Source of the DNA: Atrichornis clamosus
Lineage: Eukaryota; Chordata; Aves; Passeriformes; Menuridae
NCBI GenBank assembly: GCA_013400975.1
Contig: WBMZ01003302.1
Location: 108,584-172,583 of the forward strand
Reading direction: 5' to 3'
Length of the DNA: 64,000 bases
A model generated the notes under the pieces. That model was not told where the DNA came from, searched no databases, and saw nothing but the letters and a program-made list of their open reading frames with translations. How positions within the stretch are numbered: position 1 is the first letter of the stretch; every line of letters starts with the position of its first letter. This document shows positions 14,237-27,255 of the stretch, piece by piece. The position numbers and the translations under genes are program-made.

Positions 14237-14491
14237 TCACAGAATTGTTTCATAGAATGGTTTGTGTTTAAAGGGACCTCAAAGATCATCTCATCCCAAC
14301 CCCCTGCCATGGGCAGGGACACCTTGCACTAGACCAGGTTGCTGAGAGCCCCATCCAGCTGGGTCTTGAATTTTCCAGGGATGGGGTAGCCACAATTTCT
14401 TTGGGCAACCTGTGCCAGGACTTCATCACTCCCACTGTAAAAAATGTCTTCCTCACATCTAATCTAAACCTGCCCTCTTTCAGCTTAAAAG
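14237..14491 (-). repeat. CR1 LINE 3' end, inverted
   Basis: Read on the plus strand this begins CACAGAATTGTTTCATAGAA, the reverse complement of the CR1 terminal octamer region. It continues with AAAGGGACCTCAAAGATCAT and then the CATGGGCAGGGACACCTT block, and ends in the CTAAACCTGCCCTCTTTCAG region. These are standard landmarks of the last 250 bases of an avian CR1 in minus orientation. The subfamily differs from the copy at 2881-3206, which has a CAACTCAGGATATTCTA tail. It is heavily 5'-truncated and non-coding. Confidence 0.93.
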
Positions 14492-17400
14492 AGGGCAGTG
14501 TAATGTGCTGCCAAGTCTTTTAGGGCTAGTAGTAAATCAGGTAATATTACTGTAGGGGATATAAATAACAGCTTGTAAGTGTACCACCTGTGACTATGTG
14601 ATTCTGAGAGAAGCAGAAAATACTCTTGTGAGGCTTTTAGGGCAGGAAGCTGATCAGTATTTGAACAATTTATATAGCCATTAGAAATGGAATTGTTTGC
14701 TCTGGGTGTAGAAATGTAGAAGCAACAGCCCTGATGTTTCTAGGAAGTGTAACTCTACCCTGTATGTCTAGAACCAGGCAGTAAATGAACAGCCAGCCCA
14801 AAAGGGCTCTCACGTAAATGGATATGGATGTGGATCTTATAACCAGAGTGTGAGCTGGGGCTGTCCAGGATCTATGATGCACTGAGTATTCTTACTCTGT
14901 AGTACCCTCTAACCAACAGTATTGCTTCAGCTGGTCCAGAAACTTAACAAAAACACAGTCATTTTGCTCAGGGAAAGATCACGTCTGCTTTTCCCAACAA
15001 TATCCCTTCCGCAGTTGTTAGGAAAAAACCCAACAACCCTCAATGCGGGTTTTTTTATGGTAGTTTCATATAATGTAATATTAATAATTCTTACTGTTCC
15101 CAATAGGCATTAACACCTATTTAGCTTTTATGAGCCAAATAATTGAACATAAAACTGAGCTCAAGTTGCTGAACTTTGCTTGCCCTGAATCTGACTTCAC
15201 TGATTGTCATTGAGCTGAATGTTTTCTGCTTCTGGGAATGTTAGATTAGTTCTGAGCTTGCCCAGGCAATGCTGGCTGGGATGGTCACAGAGGATTCAGC
15301 TGGAGTTTCTTGCCATTTTTCTAATCACTGTTAGGGAAATGCACCTGAAGTGGTTGCCTGTGAGATGGAAAAAATCATGTGTTCTTTCAAAGGTGGGGCT
15401 TTACACACGGCAGTCTCAAGGGTTTAGTTTCTGATTTGAGTGAAGTACAGTATGGCTTCATTCTGAACAGAGGGCTGTATGCAAAGAACTTCTCTCAGAG
15501 TTATTCCTCTCTCTTTCTCTCTATTTATGCATCCTAGGTCTTCTTTCAGAGCACTGGAACTATTCTATTCTCTGGAGGGTATTAAATTTCTGTAAAAGTT
15601 TTGGGTCACTTACATATGAAGAAGGAACTCTTGAGTTGCAGGAAAACCACAAGCAACTTGTTTTGATAGATAACTTTGCATTTTATCTGCAGCCTAAGCA
15701 TGCTGAGCCTTGTCCCTGAGCACACCTCTTGGTGCTTGGCCATTCCTCTTTGAGCCAGACTCAGGCTTGGCCTAAGAACCCTGGGTGTGTGTTTGTGTAT
15801 TAAGATTAAATGACCCCGAAACATTGCATTGGATGAAATGAACAGGCCAGTCAGCTTTAGCTGGTTGTTTTCCAGGCCTTGAGGAACTCCAGGCTGTCAA
15901 CATGCAGAGGTGCGTTGATGGAGCACTCTGTCACAGATGCCCCAGTCTGGAATGGTAACACATTAATTATGTTACGTCCTCTTGTACGGTCTGAAGTGCA
16001 CGGTAAGTTACAGCTCTTTTAAAAACACGCTCCAGTACATTACCCGAAAAATCTAAAACCTTGTAAAACCTCATAGTTCCAGCATTTTTGGGGTGTTCAT
16101 TTGCTGATGGTTTTGTGGGTTTTTTTCTAAATCTGAATTGCCTTTCCCTTCCCTGCAGTTTAGGATATAAATCAACCCCTGGTCTTGGTGATAATCCCAC
16201 AGTGAAAGGGGATTCTTTTTGAAGATGTCTCTAATCTTAAATGCTAAACAAAGTAAAAAAAAGTTGTAATGAAAAAAATTACCCTTTAGCTGAGACCTTT
16301 TTATACTGAGCTTTAGCCTGGAGCACATTTTTATAGGCAAGTTATAAACCTGTAAAACAATGTTTCTTGTAAAGCAAAGCCAGTGATCTATGATAGTTGA
16401 AAGCAGAGTTTATGGTCTAAAACATCCTAGAAATTGTTTGAAATACTTAATGCATCCTTCAAACACATAAATTCTAGAGTTATGTGAAGTTTTGCTGGCT
16501 CATCCTCTGGGGGACAGGTTTTGGGTGACTGATGACTATTTGTTAAGGTCAGCAAAAATTAATTCAGCTCATAGGAAATGCATTTCTGATGAGAGACTCT
16601 GGAATAACCTTTAAGAAGCATCATTCTTTAAAACAAAAAAGGAGTCTCTTATTTAAATACAAGCTAGTCACAAGACACCATCTTACTATCACATCACAGA
16701 AATTTTGGACAAGGAGAGGTCCTTGTCGCTCATGCAGCTCATATTCTTCCTTGTTCATCTGTCATTTATATTTATTAGTGCTAATGTAATTGTATTTTTT
16801 ATTTAAAAGCATCTGCTACTCTAATCACTGTTAATGTTTAATCCCTGTTAATTAAAAAGTAGGTTCAAATAAATTGAATGTGTAAAGCAAGGCCTCATTC
16901 TACTTTAGCTTAGACAATTTGGGCAGATGTCCCACCAAAATCAGCTCAGTTTTGCGGTGCTCAGCCCAAAATCAGGTTATCTTGCGCAGTGAGGGCAATG
17001 TCCTGCCCTAGGAAAGCTGTTTTCCTGATCCGTAATGACATTGACTGGCACAGATTGTGAAGCCAAAATCCTATTTGTGTTTTAGCTGGGAAAAGAGAAG
17101 GAACAGGGAACCTTTCGTCCTACTTGCCTTCCCAAGACAGGAAGGAACATCGAGGACATCTTTCTCCACTGAATTTCTTAGATTTGTGACCCAGCCCAAC
17201 GAGGACAGGAGGAGATCGGTCAGCTCCATACTGAAATCCATCTGGGCAATTGCCAGGGAGCCCAGACTGGGTGCTGCCACCCTGGCCCCACTGAGCAAGA
17301 GGAGCATTCCCTGTCGGTTCATGGCTTGGAGCAGGGAAGGTCCAAGCCTGAGCTTACCCCCAAGCCATAACCCCGTACTGGGGATTAATTCAGCAAGGGA

Positions 17401-18689
17401 TGAACAGGCCTTAAATGCTACATTTTGGCTTGATGCTGTTGTTCTTGTAAATGGTTACTCAGGGACAGTCAGGTGAAGCGGGACAAGGAGAGGTGTGGGA
17501 AGGATTGGCGCCGTTTTCTTCCTTAGAAAATGCTGTTCCAAGCAAGATGATGTCAGTGTGTTTGTAGCAGACAGGGAACCAGGACAAGGTGGTGACAAGG
17601 AAGGGAATGATATTGTCAGTTACTTTTAATAAAGCTTTTCTTCAGTGCTAGATTAGAGATATGAAAGCATAAATGAGACTGTCGACTGACAGGGCTTTGC
17701 CTCCAAACGCAATATTATTAAGGTGAGCTCTCAGTGACATTCTCTACCTCAGGCTACTGGCAGATTAAGCACGTCATCTCTATTGCTATTGGCACGGAGG
17801 CAGTATTGTTTCTTTCTCATATCTTCTACATGCCTTGTCAGTAGAAACCATGATAATTCCCTTCACAGTCACCAGAGGAGGTTCTACGAGGCATCAGAGG
17901 ATGGTGAGTCACTTCCCTTGCTCTCAGCCTGGGGGGCACTCGTGGCTCCACAAGCCTGGGACCAGGGTGTCACTCGTGTTCTGCACTGGTGACGTGGAGG
18001 GCTGTCGCAGGCTGCTGCTTGGGCTGCACACAGCTGAAACAGCCCAGGATAGCCGGCAAAAGTCCGTCTTCCCATCTGTACTCTTTGCATTCAATACGTT
18101 AGTCAAATGGCCACAAGCTTGTGAATTTTGCTTTGAAAATGCTCTTTATTCCGCTTCTTGGTAAATGCAGAGAAGCTTTAGCGGGGAGGATTTTTGAGCA
18201 TTTTGTAAGAAGTTTTAGCAAGCAGTAGGGGGAAAATGAGATTTGACAAAATCAATGCCAAGAAACGCTCTGTAGAAATTAAGTAGAAAGTATGCAAAAT
18301 CCCCAGCTCTAGCAATAGGAGAGGGATCTCAGAGAGAGGAAACAGCTCAAGATTTATCCTTGTCCATGATTGTTTTCCAAAGGCTGGAGAGGGTAACTCC
18401 TTTAATGGCTCACACCAGCCCTACTTCCAGCCCTGACATGAGGAGTACACAAATGGCAGTATAAGAAAAATAAGTGTAAGGGTGAGATGGGGATGTAGCT
18501 GGAGTATACTCTGTGCTGCAGCTGTTTCCCAGGGCCTGGAAAGGGGTGCTGAGAGCAAAGAACAAGCTGGGGGCTACCTGAGCCTGTGCCAGTGTCTAGG
18601 GAGTTACACAGCCTGACCCACAGCCTGGCACACAAAGGGAGCTCCAGAACCTCTCTCCTCCTGCCTGGTGTCGGTGCTGAGCACCCCAT
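14492..18689. other. AT-rich non-coding DNA with one GC-richer patch
   Basis: The plus-strand frame 17057-17476 is 139 codons, the longest in this stretch, and lies in a GC-richer interval (about 17090-17350). Its translation has no signal peptide, membrane segment or motif I recognise, and the opposite strand is also open there. A second GC-rich patch at 17880-18060 again has overlapping frames on both strands. I see no exon with convincing acceptor and donor. Confidence 0.5.
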
Positions 18690-19480
18690 TTGGATACAAA
18701 CAATTTCTTATCCAATTGTAACTGCAAACTGAATTGCTTTAATTGGCAGCTGGAAACTAATTCTGCACATTTCTAGTGGCATAAAGAGCTTTCAAGATGG
18801 ATAATGGGGATGGATAAATACATTATTTCTGTACCTTTTCTCAAAGATTTCTAGTTTCCTCCGTGTTCCAGCCCGCTGCAGTCGCTGCGCTCCTCAGACA
18901 GAACTTGGGAGAATGAATCTGTCATAATGTGACATGACAGGCCCGTGACATCTGTGTTTGAGCATGATTCTCCAGAAATGGGAGAGTGCATTAAAGAAGC
19001 CCTGCTCATGGGGTGTACCAATCACTCCCTGACAGCCTCCCTTTTAGTTCATAAACAGGCTATTAGGGATGGTGATGAACCATGCTCGTCCATTTGCTAG
19101 CATAACAGGAATTATTAACTCTAATAAATATATTATTATGTAGCCATTAGGTATCAGTTATAAAACTGCTTAATGTCTGCCTGATTGCTTGCAAATGGAT
19201 TTGGAAAGGAGCTAAATTGGTTATTTATTGCCCATACTGAGCAGCATTATTTATTGACTTGGCTCAGTAAGTTTGATTTTTCAAGCTAAAATGAGATTCT
19301 AAGTTTGTAATGAGCTAACCAGGGTGTAAGCTGATTCAGGAAAATTATATTTTGCTGAAAAACTGCTAAATTTAATGGTAAATATGATCCTAGAATTACC
19401 TGGGTTTCTCTTTCCTTTCAAGTTCATTAACTAATTACTTTTAAATGTGCCTCTGAGACAAAAACCTGAGAAACCAGAGA
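18690..19480. promoter_or_regulatory. Candidate conserved regulatory element (enhancer-like)
   Basis: There is no open frame and no repeat signature. The segment is dense in homeodomain-type cores (TAATTG, CAATTG, ATTAAC, TTAATTGG), E-box-like CAGCTG and octamer-like AT-rich motifs, with no low-complexity runs. This texture is common in vertebrate developmental enhancers far upstream of a CpG-island promoter. The call rests on composition only; no alignment was possible. It could equally be unremarkable unique DNA. Confidence 0.25.
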
Positions 19481-21820
19481 ATTGAATACTAGTTGCATTG
19501 AGATACTGCTTCCAAGCAGCACGTGGCACTGTGAGTCAGCAGCTCTCTGCTTGGCAGATCATTTCCTGTACCAACACTCTAAAATTTGCTGCTACAATGC
19601 TCTGAAAGACTGAAGAAAGTAAATAAGTTTAATTTCATGGGATGTAGTCTTCTCACTGAAGTCGATCCTATTTATGTCCACTACGTAAAAACTAATTTTT
19701 GGCTGATAATTTTATAGAAAAGAAAAGCTGGGGGTGCAGCCTACTGATTGAATTCTAACGAAGAAAGGCAAGGCAGGAAAAACACTGAGGCAAAGTCAGC
19801 AAGTGCCAGAGCCCAGTGTTTGCTGCTTCAGTAATATTTAATGCATGTTAAACATTTCATCCAACAGACAGACATTGCACATGGATTTGCTGCTGGACTA
19901 TCAGAAGAAGAAAGAAAGAAGCATTTTAGCACTCCTGAAATACACTGAAATGCTTTTAAATGCAGAATGACTTCTATGGACGTAACAGGGACTTGGGAGC
20001 TCTTGCATTTGAGGGTTATTTGGGTTTTGTTCAGTAGCAAAAACAAGTTCTTGTGAGGGAGATCAGTATTATTTGACTCGTATTTCTGGTGAGTACAGAG
20101 CTCAGACTTCTAATTAAATATCTTCTAAAAGATATCTACAGATTGTGGCAGGAGGGACAGAGAGTTGAAATCACGGTGAAAAGATTGCACTGGCCACAGC
20201 TGAAGCATGCTAAAGACCTCCAGAAGGTCAGGGGGGATGCCAAAGCTAATGAAGGTCAATGTGGAAAAGGCACTGCAGAATTTAAACAAGCTGTTGGATG
20301 TGATGTGCTGGCAGGGTGAAGCCACTCTTCCCTCACAACCCTTCCCTGCTTTTTTTTGCCTCCTTGCTCCTGCTTTGCAGCTTGAGATGGGGCAAAGGCC
20401 CCCCTGGGGTGAGCTCTTGACACTTACAGCAGGTACAGAAGGACAATCACTGCTTTTAAAACAAAAGCAGCCAGGAGAATGAAAGACCAGTGTTATGAGG
20501 CCAATCCCATTTGATTGGTGTCTTTTTATTTCCCCTGGGCTGCAGGCAAGGTTGCAGAAGATGTGCTTGACTTGTTTGGAAAGCCACAGCTCCTGGGGAA
20601 GGATCTGAAGGCCTGCAGAGACGTTGCTGAATCTCTGAGAGTGTCTTTTCTTGCTGCATTTGCCACCACTTAGTGAGAGATGGAATAGAGGTCTGCTGTT
20701 CCAGTTGTGTCAGACTTAGAAACAACTTTTCATCTAAATGCTTTTTCTTTTCAATTAAATACTAAGATTTTTACACAACAAAATTAGTTGGAACCATTAA
20801 AAAAATCATTATTTTTAACAGGGTTTGTGTTGAAATCTACCTCCTACCTTCTTGAATGAAAACCTGCTGTTATTTGCAACAAAAACCCCATACTCGTCTC
20901 AGTGTTGAAGCAAGCCTGGAGAAAAAAAATGCATCAAATCCAAGATTAATATTTCCAGGTAATTGGAACAGAATGCTTGTTTAAAATTGAACTCTCCCCA
21001 CCTCAGCTTTTATCTTCAAAATGCTTGAATTATCCAATTTTGACAACTCTCAAAAGCAGAAACTCAAATACTTAGGTCATAGCTGAAGTGCTGAGCTTTT
21101 TCTTTTAACCTGGTTTTGTGCTACAAACATATCATTAATCACGAGTGAGAACTGAATTTATAGTGAGGAAACCTTTCCCACCTTACAGATGTTCCCAGGC
21201 TCAGGGCTGTGTGCAGCTGGCTGTTATCCTGCTGCAGGCTGCTGGATAACATCAATCCCTTCCCAATACAGCCTGCTTCCTCCTTTTCACAGCACAGAAG
21301 AGTTAGCTAGCAAATGTCCCCTTAAATTTGCAAGAATGGGAAGAAGGAAGGAGAAATTCCTGACAGATATGGCAGCATATGCCAGAAACGGAGTCTTGCA
21401 AAGAAAAAAAAGGCAGGTAGAATGACAGTGATGTATTTAGATGGAGTGAGAACAGTACTTAAGGAATCTTTTGGGAATTATACACATTGCCGGCACTTTA
21501 TCTCTTGTACAAACAATTATAGACATTAGAAACTTTCTTAATTCTGTAAATGTAGAAGAATTAAATGATTGCAAAGAGTTTTGGTTTTGCTTTATGTCTG
21601 GAGGTTCCTTTCTTGTTTTAGTGCTGGTTTTAGCTCATTTGTATGGGCTTTTTTCTGTTTTAAATTGACCAGAGTGTAATAAAAACCACGTGGGTGCTCC
21701 CTACACGTGACAGCAAGGGCATCCAACATTAATGTTATTAGGCTCTGCCACCAGATTTCAAGGGCAGTGTCATTGTAGCTGCAAATCACAGTGGTCAGAT
21801 TTTCCGTGGGCTGCTGACAG
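19481..21820. other. Non-coding DNA
   Basis: No gene recognised. Around 20130-20480 three frames are open on both strands for 66 to 91 codons each. None has a recognisable domain, so I regard them as chance. No repeats are identified. Confidence 0.55.
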
Positions 21821-22110
21821 GAAAATGTAACATATGCTGCATTTCACAAGTACTTATATTTTCAATTCTGCATCACAGCTTGTTGCCTATTATTTGCTTG
21901 TGGTTCACCGTTCAGGCTCGAGGAGCACTTTTCTCGATTTACAGCTCTATTAAACTGATAAATCAATCACTTGTGCGAGGGGAGGCAGTTTGCTGACATT
22001 TGCCTTGCCAACACACTGCCACCCACAACAGTGTTCACAGGTTCTCGAGGATGTGGTGAGAGGGAGGAAGCTTTCCCTGTAACTTAATTTTTAAAGCATG
22101 AAACCTGTTT
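21821..22110. promoter_or_regulatory. Candidate conserved regulatory element
   Basis: About 290 bases with no open frame, no repeat signature and a mixed texture. It contains two TCTCGA/CTCGAG-type sites, the Pbx/Hox-like string CTGATAAATCAATCAC and several CACA/TGTG motifs. This is composition-based inference only. Sequence conservation across birds would be needed to support it. Confidence 0.22.
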
Positions 22111-23597
22111 CTGGTGCTCTGAGCAACTTCAATGAGAATATTTTTGAAGAGCTGTCATCTGCTAATCCAATATTTAACTTGCTTTTTTATTACATCGCTG
22201 TATAACAAAATAGCTGCAGTATAGTTCAAGAGGTAAAAGACATTTTTTTAAAAAGGACCACCTTAGGCTTTTAAAATTGTAGTTACCAAAAGGGGAGAAA
22301 ACAGAAAGCAAATATGTTGTGCAGCTACAGAGAGTATTTTTGTCAGTGTTTAAATTGTCTGACAGCTTTACTCTGGGATTTGCTTGTCTTTCCTTGAGTG
22401 CTTGCTTACTTCTGAAACCAAAGCATCAAGGCAATTCTTTTTAGAATTGGCAGACTATTTTTTTTTCCTAAACCACAGAGTAGAGAGGTTACCTGAATCC
22501 AGTAGGTAGAGCTCACTGTACCATGCAGGAGAGCTCCAGCCTCTAGTTACGAGCTGCAGAGCAGCAGTGCCAGGGTCTGAGGAGTGCAGAAAGGAGGTGT
22601 CTGTGGGAAAGCAAAGCTCTTGTCGGAGCTTGTTTCCTAACAGTGGACAGCACGGGAACAGCAAAAGAACAACCCTTCTTCTTGTCTTAAACTCAACAAA
22701 CACAGCCAGATTCCTTCTGTTAACACAGGGTATCTTGCATAGCCAAGTAGAAAGAATCGTATACGCTGTGCTATCTGTTTTAAGACTAGTAGTTTTCTTC
22801 TTAGACAATATAGATAAGTTTGGGGTTAAATTTTATTACGCTGAGGTAGTAGTTTTGTCAAATTCAGCTTATTAATACATGTTGCTTCTTAGTTAGGATG
22901 ATGAATTTATACAAGCTTTTTTGAAGTTATTCTTCCTTTTTATGGGTGTAATTGATGGGAGACCTTGCTGAGTGTCTTGGAAAGAGGGAATGTAAAAAAA
23001 AATAAAATGAAGAAGCATGTTCTCTGTCAGCAGGGTTCCTCATATAAATAAGTTTATGCTAATGTTGTGTTTCATCATTTATCATAATGTCAGGATGAAT
23101 CCTTCCATGCCTACATAGGATTTAAATAAAATTAGTAGGAACTTTTGTAGAAGTTCTGCAGTAGCACTGAAGGGAACAGATGAATTTAATGTGCATAATT
23201 ATTTTCCTGCTTTTGGAGTGAGAAACTTAGCTGTTGGTCTCCTGTTTACATTTGACACATAATTCTCTTCTCTAATATTTTCATTTGAGGTGTTTCAAGA
23301 TGTATTCTCTAGGTACACAATGATGAGTGAAGCAAGATGGAAGAGAAGAAAAGCACCTCAAAGAGGAAAACTCAAGTCTGGGTGCAACAAAGTGATGTTT
23401 TGTACTGCTATACTTGTTAACAAGCCTTGCTTGGCTTTCAGATCCAGTTCAGTCTTGTAGTCCTTATTTAGAGAAAAACTTTCAGGGGTAGCAGTAAAAT
23501 TCCCAGCCCTTTTGAAAATCAGGAGCATAAATAAAATTTGTCTAACTTGGAGTAGCCAGCTATGGACAATCTAACCATCTGTACTGTGTCATAAAAT
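22111..23597. other. AT-rich non-coding DNA
   Basis: Two overlapping opposite-strand frames of about 100 to 117 codons near 22455-22875 are the only sizeable open frames. Neither shows a recognisable domain or start context, and their mutual overlap suggests chance. No repeat or RNA gene is recognised. Confidence 0.55.
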
Positions 23598-24356
23598 TCT
23601 GAAGTATTTACACTCCGGACTTCTATAAGGCCTTTGGCGCAGTCCCCCACAAGCTCCTTGTCTATCAGTTGGAGAGATATGGATTGGATGGATGGACTGT
23701 TGGGTGGATGAGGAACTGGTTGGATGAATGCATCCAGAGGGGAGTGGTCAGTGGCTCGATGTCCAGATGGAGATGGGAGGCAAGAGGTGCCCGTAGGGGT
23801 CTGCACTGGCACCAGTATGTTTTAATATCTTCCTCAGGGACATAGGCAGTGGGATCCAGTGCACCTCAGCAGCTCTGTAAACAACACCCAGCTGAGATGC
23901 CTGAGGGACAGGATGCAATTCAGAGGCACCTGGACAAACTCCTCATCACGGGAAAGACACGGACCTGTTGGAGTAGGTCCAAAGAAGAGCCACAAAAATG
24001 ATCAGAGGCCTGGAGCACCTCTCCTATGAGAAAAGGCTGAGAGGGTTGGGGTTGTTCAGCCCGGAGAAGTCTCTTGGGAGACCTTATTGCAGCTTTCAGT
24101 ACTTACAGGGGGCTTATAGGAATGATGGGGATAACTCAAATAGGGCTTGTAGTGATAGGACAAGGGAGGATGGTGAAACACTGGCACAGGTTGCCCAGAG
24201 AGGTGGTGAATGCCCCACATTCAAGGCCAGGTTGGGTGGGGCTCTGAGCAACCTGCTCTAGTTGAAGATGTCCCTGCTCATTGCAGGTGTGTTGGACTAG
24301 ATGGGCTTTAAAGGTCTCTTCCAACCCAAACTATTCTGTGACTCAATGATTATGAA
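23598..24356 (+). repeat. CR1 LINE with internal deletions (RT remnant to 3' end)
   Basis: The 5' part (about 23600-23860) translates to a decayed CR1 reverse transcriptase stretch. The A-box region reads [14 protein letters not shown] and is followed by [15 protein letters not shown]. The reading then jumps near 23945 from the mid-RT region (CTGGACAAACTCC) straight to the non-coding 3' part. That part includes CCTCTCCTATGAGAAAAGGC, ACAGGTTGCCCAGAGAGGTG and CTTCCAACCCAAACTATTCT, then a degenerate octamer. Compared with what I know of full CR1 copies, several hundred bases are missing near 23945 and a further piece near 24165. The element is dead: stops and frame breaks are frequent. Confidence 0.93.
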
Positions 24357-26655
24357 TTCTGAATGTGTATCATTTCACTACCTCAAAATGTATCTTTAGA
24401 GAGAGTTGTTTTTAAAACCTCTTCTGTTCTGCCTCTCCACTCGGCTGCTCTGTTACTGTCTGTCCTAAACTGACTCTCTGTACACTGTGAAGTGAATTAT
24501 ATAATCGTTCCTTTTCACTGAATATCAAGCATAAGAAACCCTATCCTACTATTTTTTAAAAATCTCCCAAGTTCTCACGTGCCTTTGCAACCACATTGCC
24601 AGTGAAGCTGTCAGAAGACCACAGTGTGTGGAGACCTGGATGAGCTGCATCTTTTGCCATCTATTCTGCTATTAAAACAACATTTTTTACTTGCCTGTCA
24701 TTACTGGAGATACCATTTCCACAGGGGGGAACTTAACAGCTTAGTCCAATAACAAGACCTCAGTTCATGTGTTATTTGCTCTCATTAAATATTTAGGCCG
24801 TGGTGACCCACCTCTTTACTGTGATTTCTCTGGGCTGAAAGAATTTAGCCTTTACTTCATTTCTGTTGCTTTCTTAGTGCAGGCCTGAGCTTCTGTGCCA
24901 TATATAGCAGCTGTGCAGAGTAACGAAGCATTTGAAAAATAAGAGAAACTGAGATGTTTTGTTGCCTTGAGCTCACCTCCCAGCCATGGGAATACTGGGG
25001 CTTGCGCAGAGAAGGTGATGGGACAGAGAGGCTGAAGGCTCAAGGCAAAGGACAAGTGATGGCATCTTGCTCCTTGAAATTGTGTCATTGTGGCTGAAAA
25101 ATTATGGTGTTTGGTTGAGCAGAGAAAGATGTTGGGAGGAAATATGTGAAAATGCCCAGTGTAGTGAATATCAGCGTTTCTTTCTGCCACTAAGAGTTTC
25201 AGGTCAGACAGCATGCACACCATGCTTGGATTTTGAGGGATTTGCAAGAGCTCTAAATCTGGATAGACAGACTTAATTTTGAGAGAGTGAGAGTTGCTTA
25301 TTGAGGATAAAATGGATATTTCATAAGGACTGAAAACTTCACTGAAACTTTCAGCTCATTAAAGTCTAAGACATTAATTTCATTCTTTGAATCAATATGT
25401 GTACATCCAAGGAAATCCTTCCTTTGTGACGTGTGGGTGTGATGCTAAAGTCAAAGCCCGCATGCTGTCTGCAGGCCATACAGAAGTGAGAGATGACAGA
25501 CTCACCAAGCTGCTTTGTTATTAAATGTGTGGTGCTTGAAGGGAAGGGGCACAGGCTGGGACTATTTTAATGTTCTGGGTCAGCACTTTGTTTCCCTGTT
25601 GCACAACAAGCACTCCAAAACTGATCAGTCTCCATATGCAGAGTTCATATTCCCCATTGCCAAGTGCACCCAGCACTGCTGGCATTCACCACCCTGGGAA
25701 GTGCCACTTTTCCCAGACACTGTCAAACCGCAGCCCTGAATCAAAGCACACCCAACCCCTTAAACACCTGAGGTACTTCCTTGCAAAACTTTTTGAAATT
25801 TTCCTAGGCCTGTGAATGCAAACTGTGGCATTAAGACAGAGACTTGTTTTCAAAGTTATAAATATCTCAGTTCTTATTGTTGTCATGGAATCTGTAGCAT
25901 AATCCTGTGAGGAGTAATGTGCTTGTCACACCAGACAGTGCAATCAATGCTTTGTTTACCCTTTCCCCATTCTGATTCTCAGTTTGTAGCAGTGCCAGCT
26001 CCAGGTGTGATGAAGGCTTTATGACATTTCTCTGACACGAAGTTGTTGAGGCCATTAACTCTCACCCCTCTTTTCAGAATGCTTTCTGCAGCTCTGCCTT
26101 GACCTGTTCTCATTGATCGCATGTGATTGCTAAGAAAATCCTTTTTATATTGCAACACATACTCTAAACCGCAAATGGTACAGATCTGGATCATGAATTT
26201 ATTCATTCCTAGATTTCATCCAGCCCAGGACAGCTACCGTGTGACTGCGCAGCTCTGGGAAGTGACTGGACATTTTTGAATGGTGTGCTTTCTGTTGAAT
26301 ACATGATTTTTACCACATACCTCTCACATCATAAATATGCCACTGTATACGGTTTGATGAATAATTCCATGAAAAAAATGAAGACAGGCAAAATAACTTG
26401 CCTATTCTAGCCATAGGAGTGGTGATTCTTTCAAGAGGTGCAGATATAGGATTTTTGTTTTAAAGTTGAATTGCTGCTGGCTAAAATTCTTTCCTGTTTG
26501 TGGCATGCCTTCGTATAGATGCTTACCTTTGATGGTCTTCCCTCTGCTGAAAGTGCCTGTGAGTCAGAATTTAGGATCCAAATGAGAATGCAAATGTGCA
26601 GCAGGTTAAAATGCATCTGCTCTGCTTTTAAGGAACAATTTCTGGGATGGGATAT
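24357..26655. other. AT-rich non-coding DNA
   Basis: No gene recognised. The minus-strand frame 24852-25247 (131 codons) has no domain, membrane segment or convincing start, and a second frame overlaps it on the plus strand. No CpG clusters or named repeats. Confidence 0.55.
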
Positions 26656-26703
26656 TCTTCTTTTTTTCTCTTTTTTCTTATTTTCTTTTTCTTTTTGTTA
26701 TTT
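26656..26703. repeat. Pyrimidine-rich (T/C) low-complexity tract
   Basis: Almost uninterrupted T with interspersed C, ending about 13 bases before the 3' terminus of the inverted CR1. The abutment suggests it was part of, or grew from, the insertion junction. Confidence 0.8.
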
Positions 26704-26716
26704 TAAAAATATTATT

Positions 26717-27255
26717 ATAGAATCACAGAATATGCTGAGTTTGAAGACACTCAACAGGTTCATTGAGTCCAACTCCTGGCCCTACACAGGACACCCCAAT
26801 AATCACACCATGTGCCTGAGAGCATTGCCCCAACACTTCTTGACCTCTGTCAGGCTGGTGCTGTGACCACTTCCCTGGGGAGCCTGTGCCAGGGCCCAAA
26901 CACCCTCCGGCTGAAGAAACTTTTCCTGATATCCAAGCTAAGCCTCCCCTGACACAGGTTCAAGCCATTTCCTTGAGTCCTGTCGCTGTCACCACAGAGC
27001 CCAGGTCAGTGCCTGCCCCTCCTCTTCCCCTTGTGAGGATGATGAAGAACACAATGAGGTCTCCCCTCAGTCTCCTCCAGGCTGAACAAACCAAGAGACC
27101 TCAGCTTTTCCTCACAAGGCTTCCTCTCCAGACCCTTCACCGTCCTCGTGGCCTTCCTTTGGACACTCTCTAATCTCTTTATATCTTTTTTATATTGTGG
27201 TGCCCAAAGCTGCTCACAGGTGAGGCCGGCCCAGTGCAGAGCAGATCTGGAGTTC
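26717..27255 (-). repeat. CR1 LINE 3' end, inverted
   Basis: On the plus strand it starts TAGAATCACAGAATATGCTG, the reverse complement of the CR1 3' octamer region. It continues through ACAGGACACCCCAATAATCA, CCTGGGGAGCCTGTGCCAG, TTTTCCTGATATCCAAGCTA and CTCCAGGCTGAACAAACCAA. It ends near GTGAGGCCGGCCCAGTGCAG. This is the same subfamily as the plus-strand copy at 2881-3206 but about 200 bases longer at its 5' side. A 95-codon open frame across it is a by-product of the repeat, not a gene. Confidence 0.95.

Noticed and set aside
17057..17476. 139-codon plus-strand frame
   Set aside because: Translation not recognised, opposite strand also open, no splice or start evidence beyond length.
26886..27173. 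95-codon plus-strand frame
   Set aside because: It is an antisense reading of the inverted CR1 at 26717-27255.
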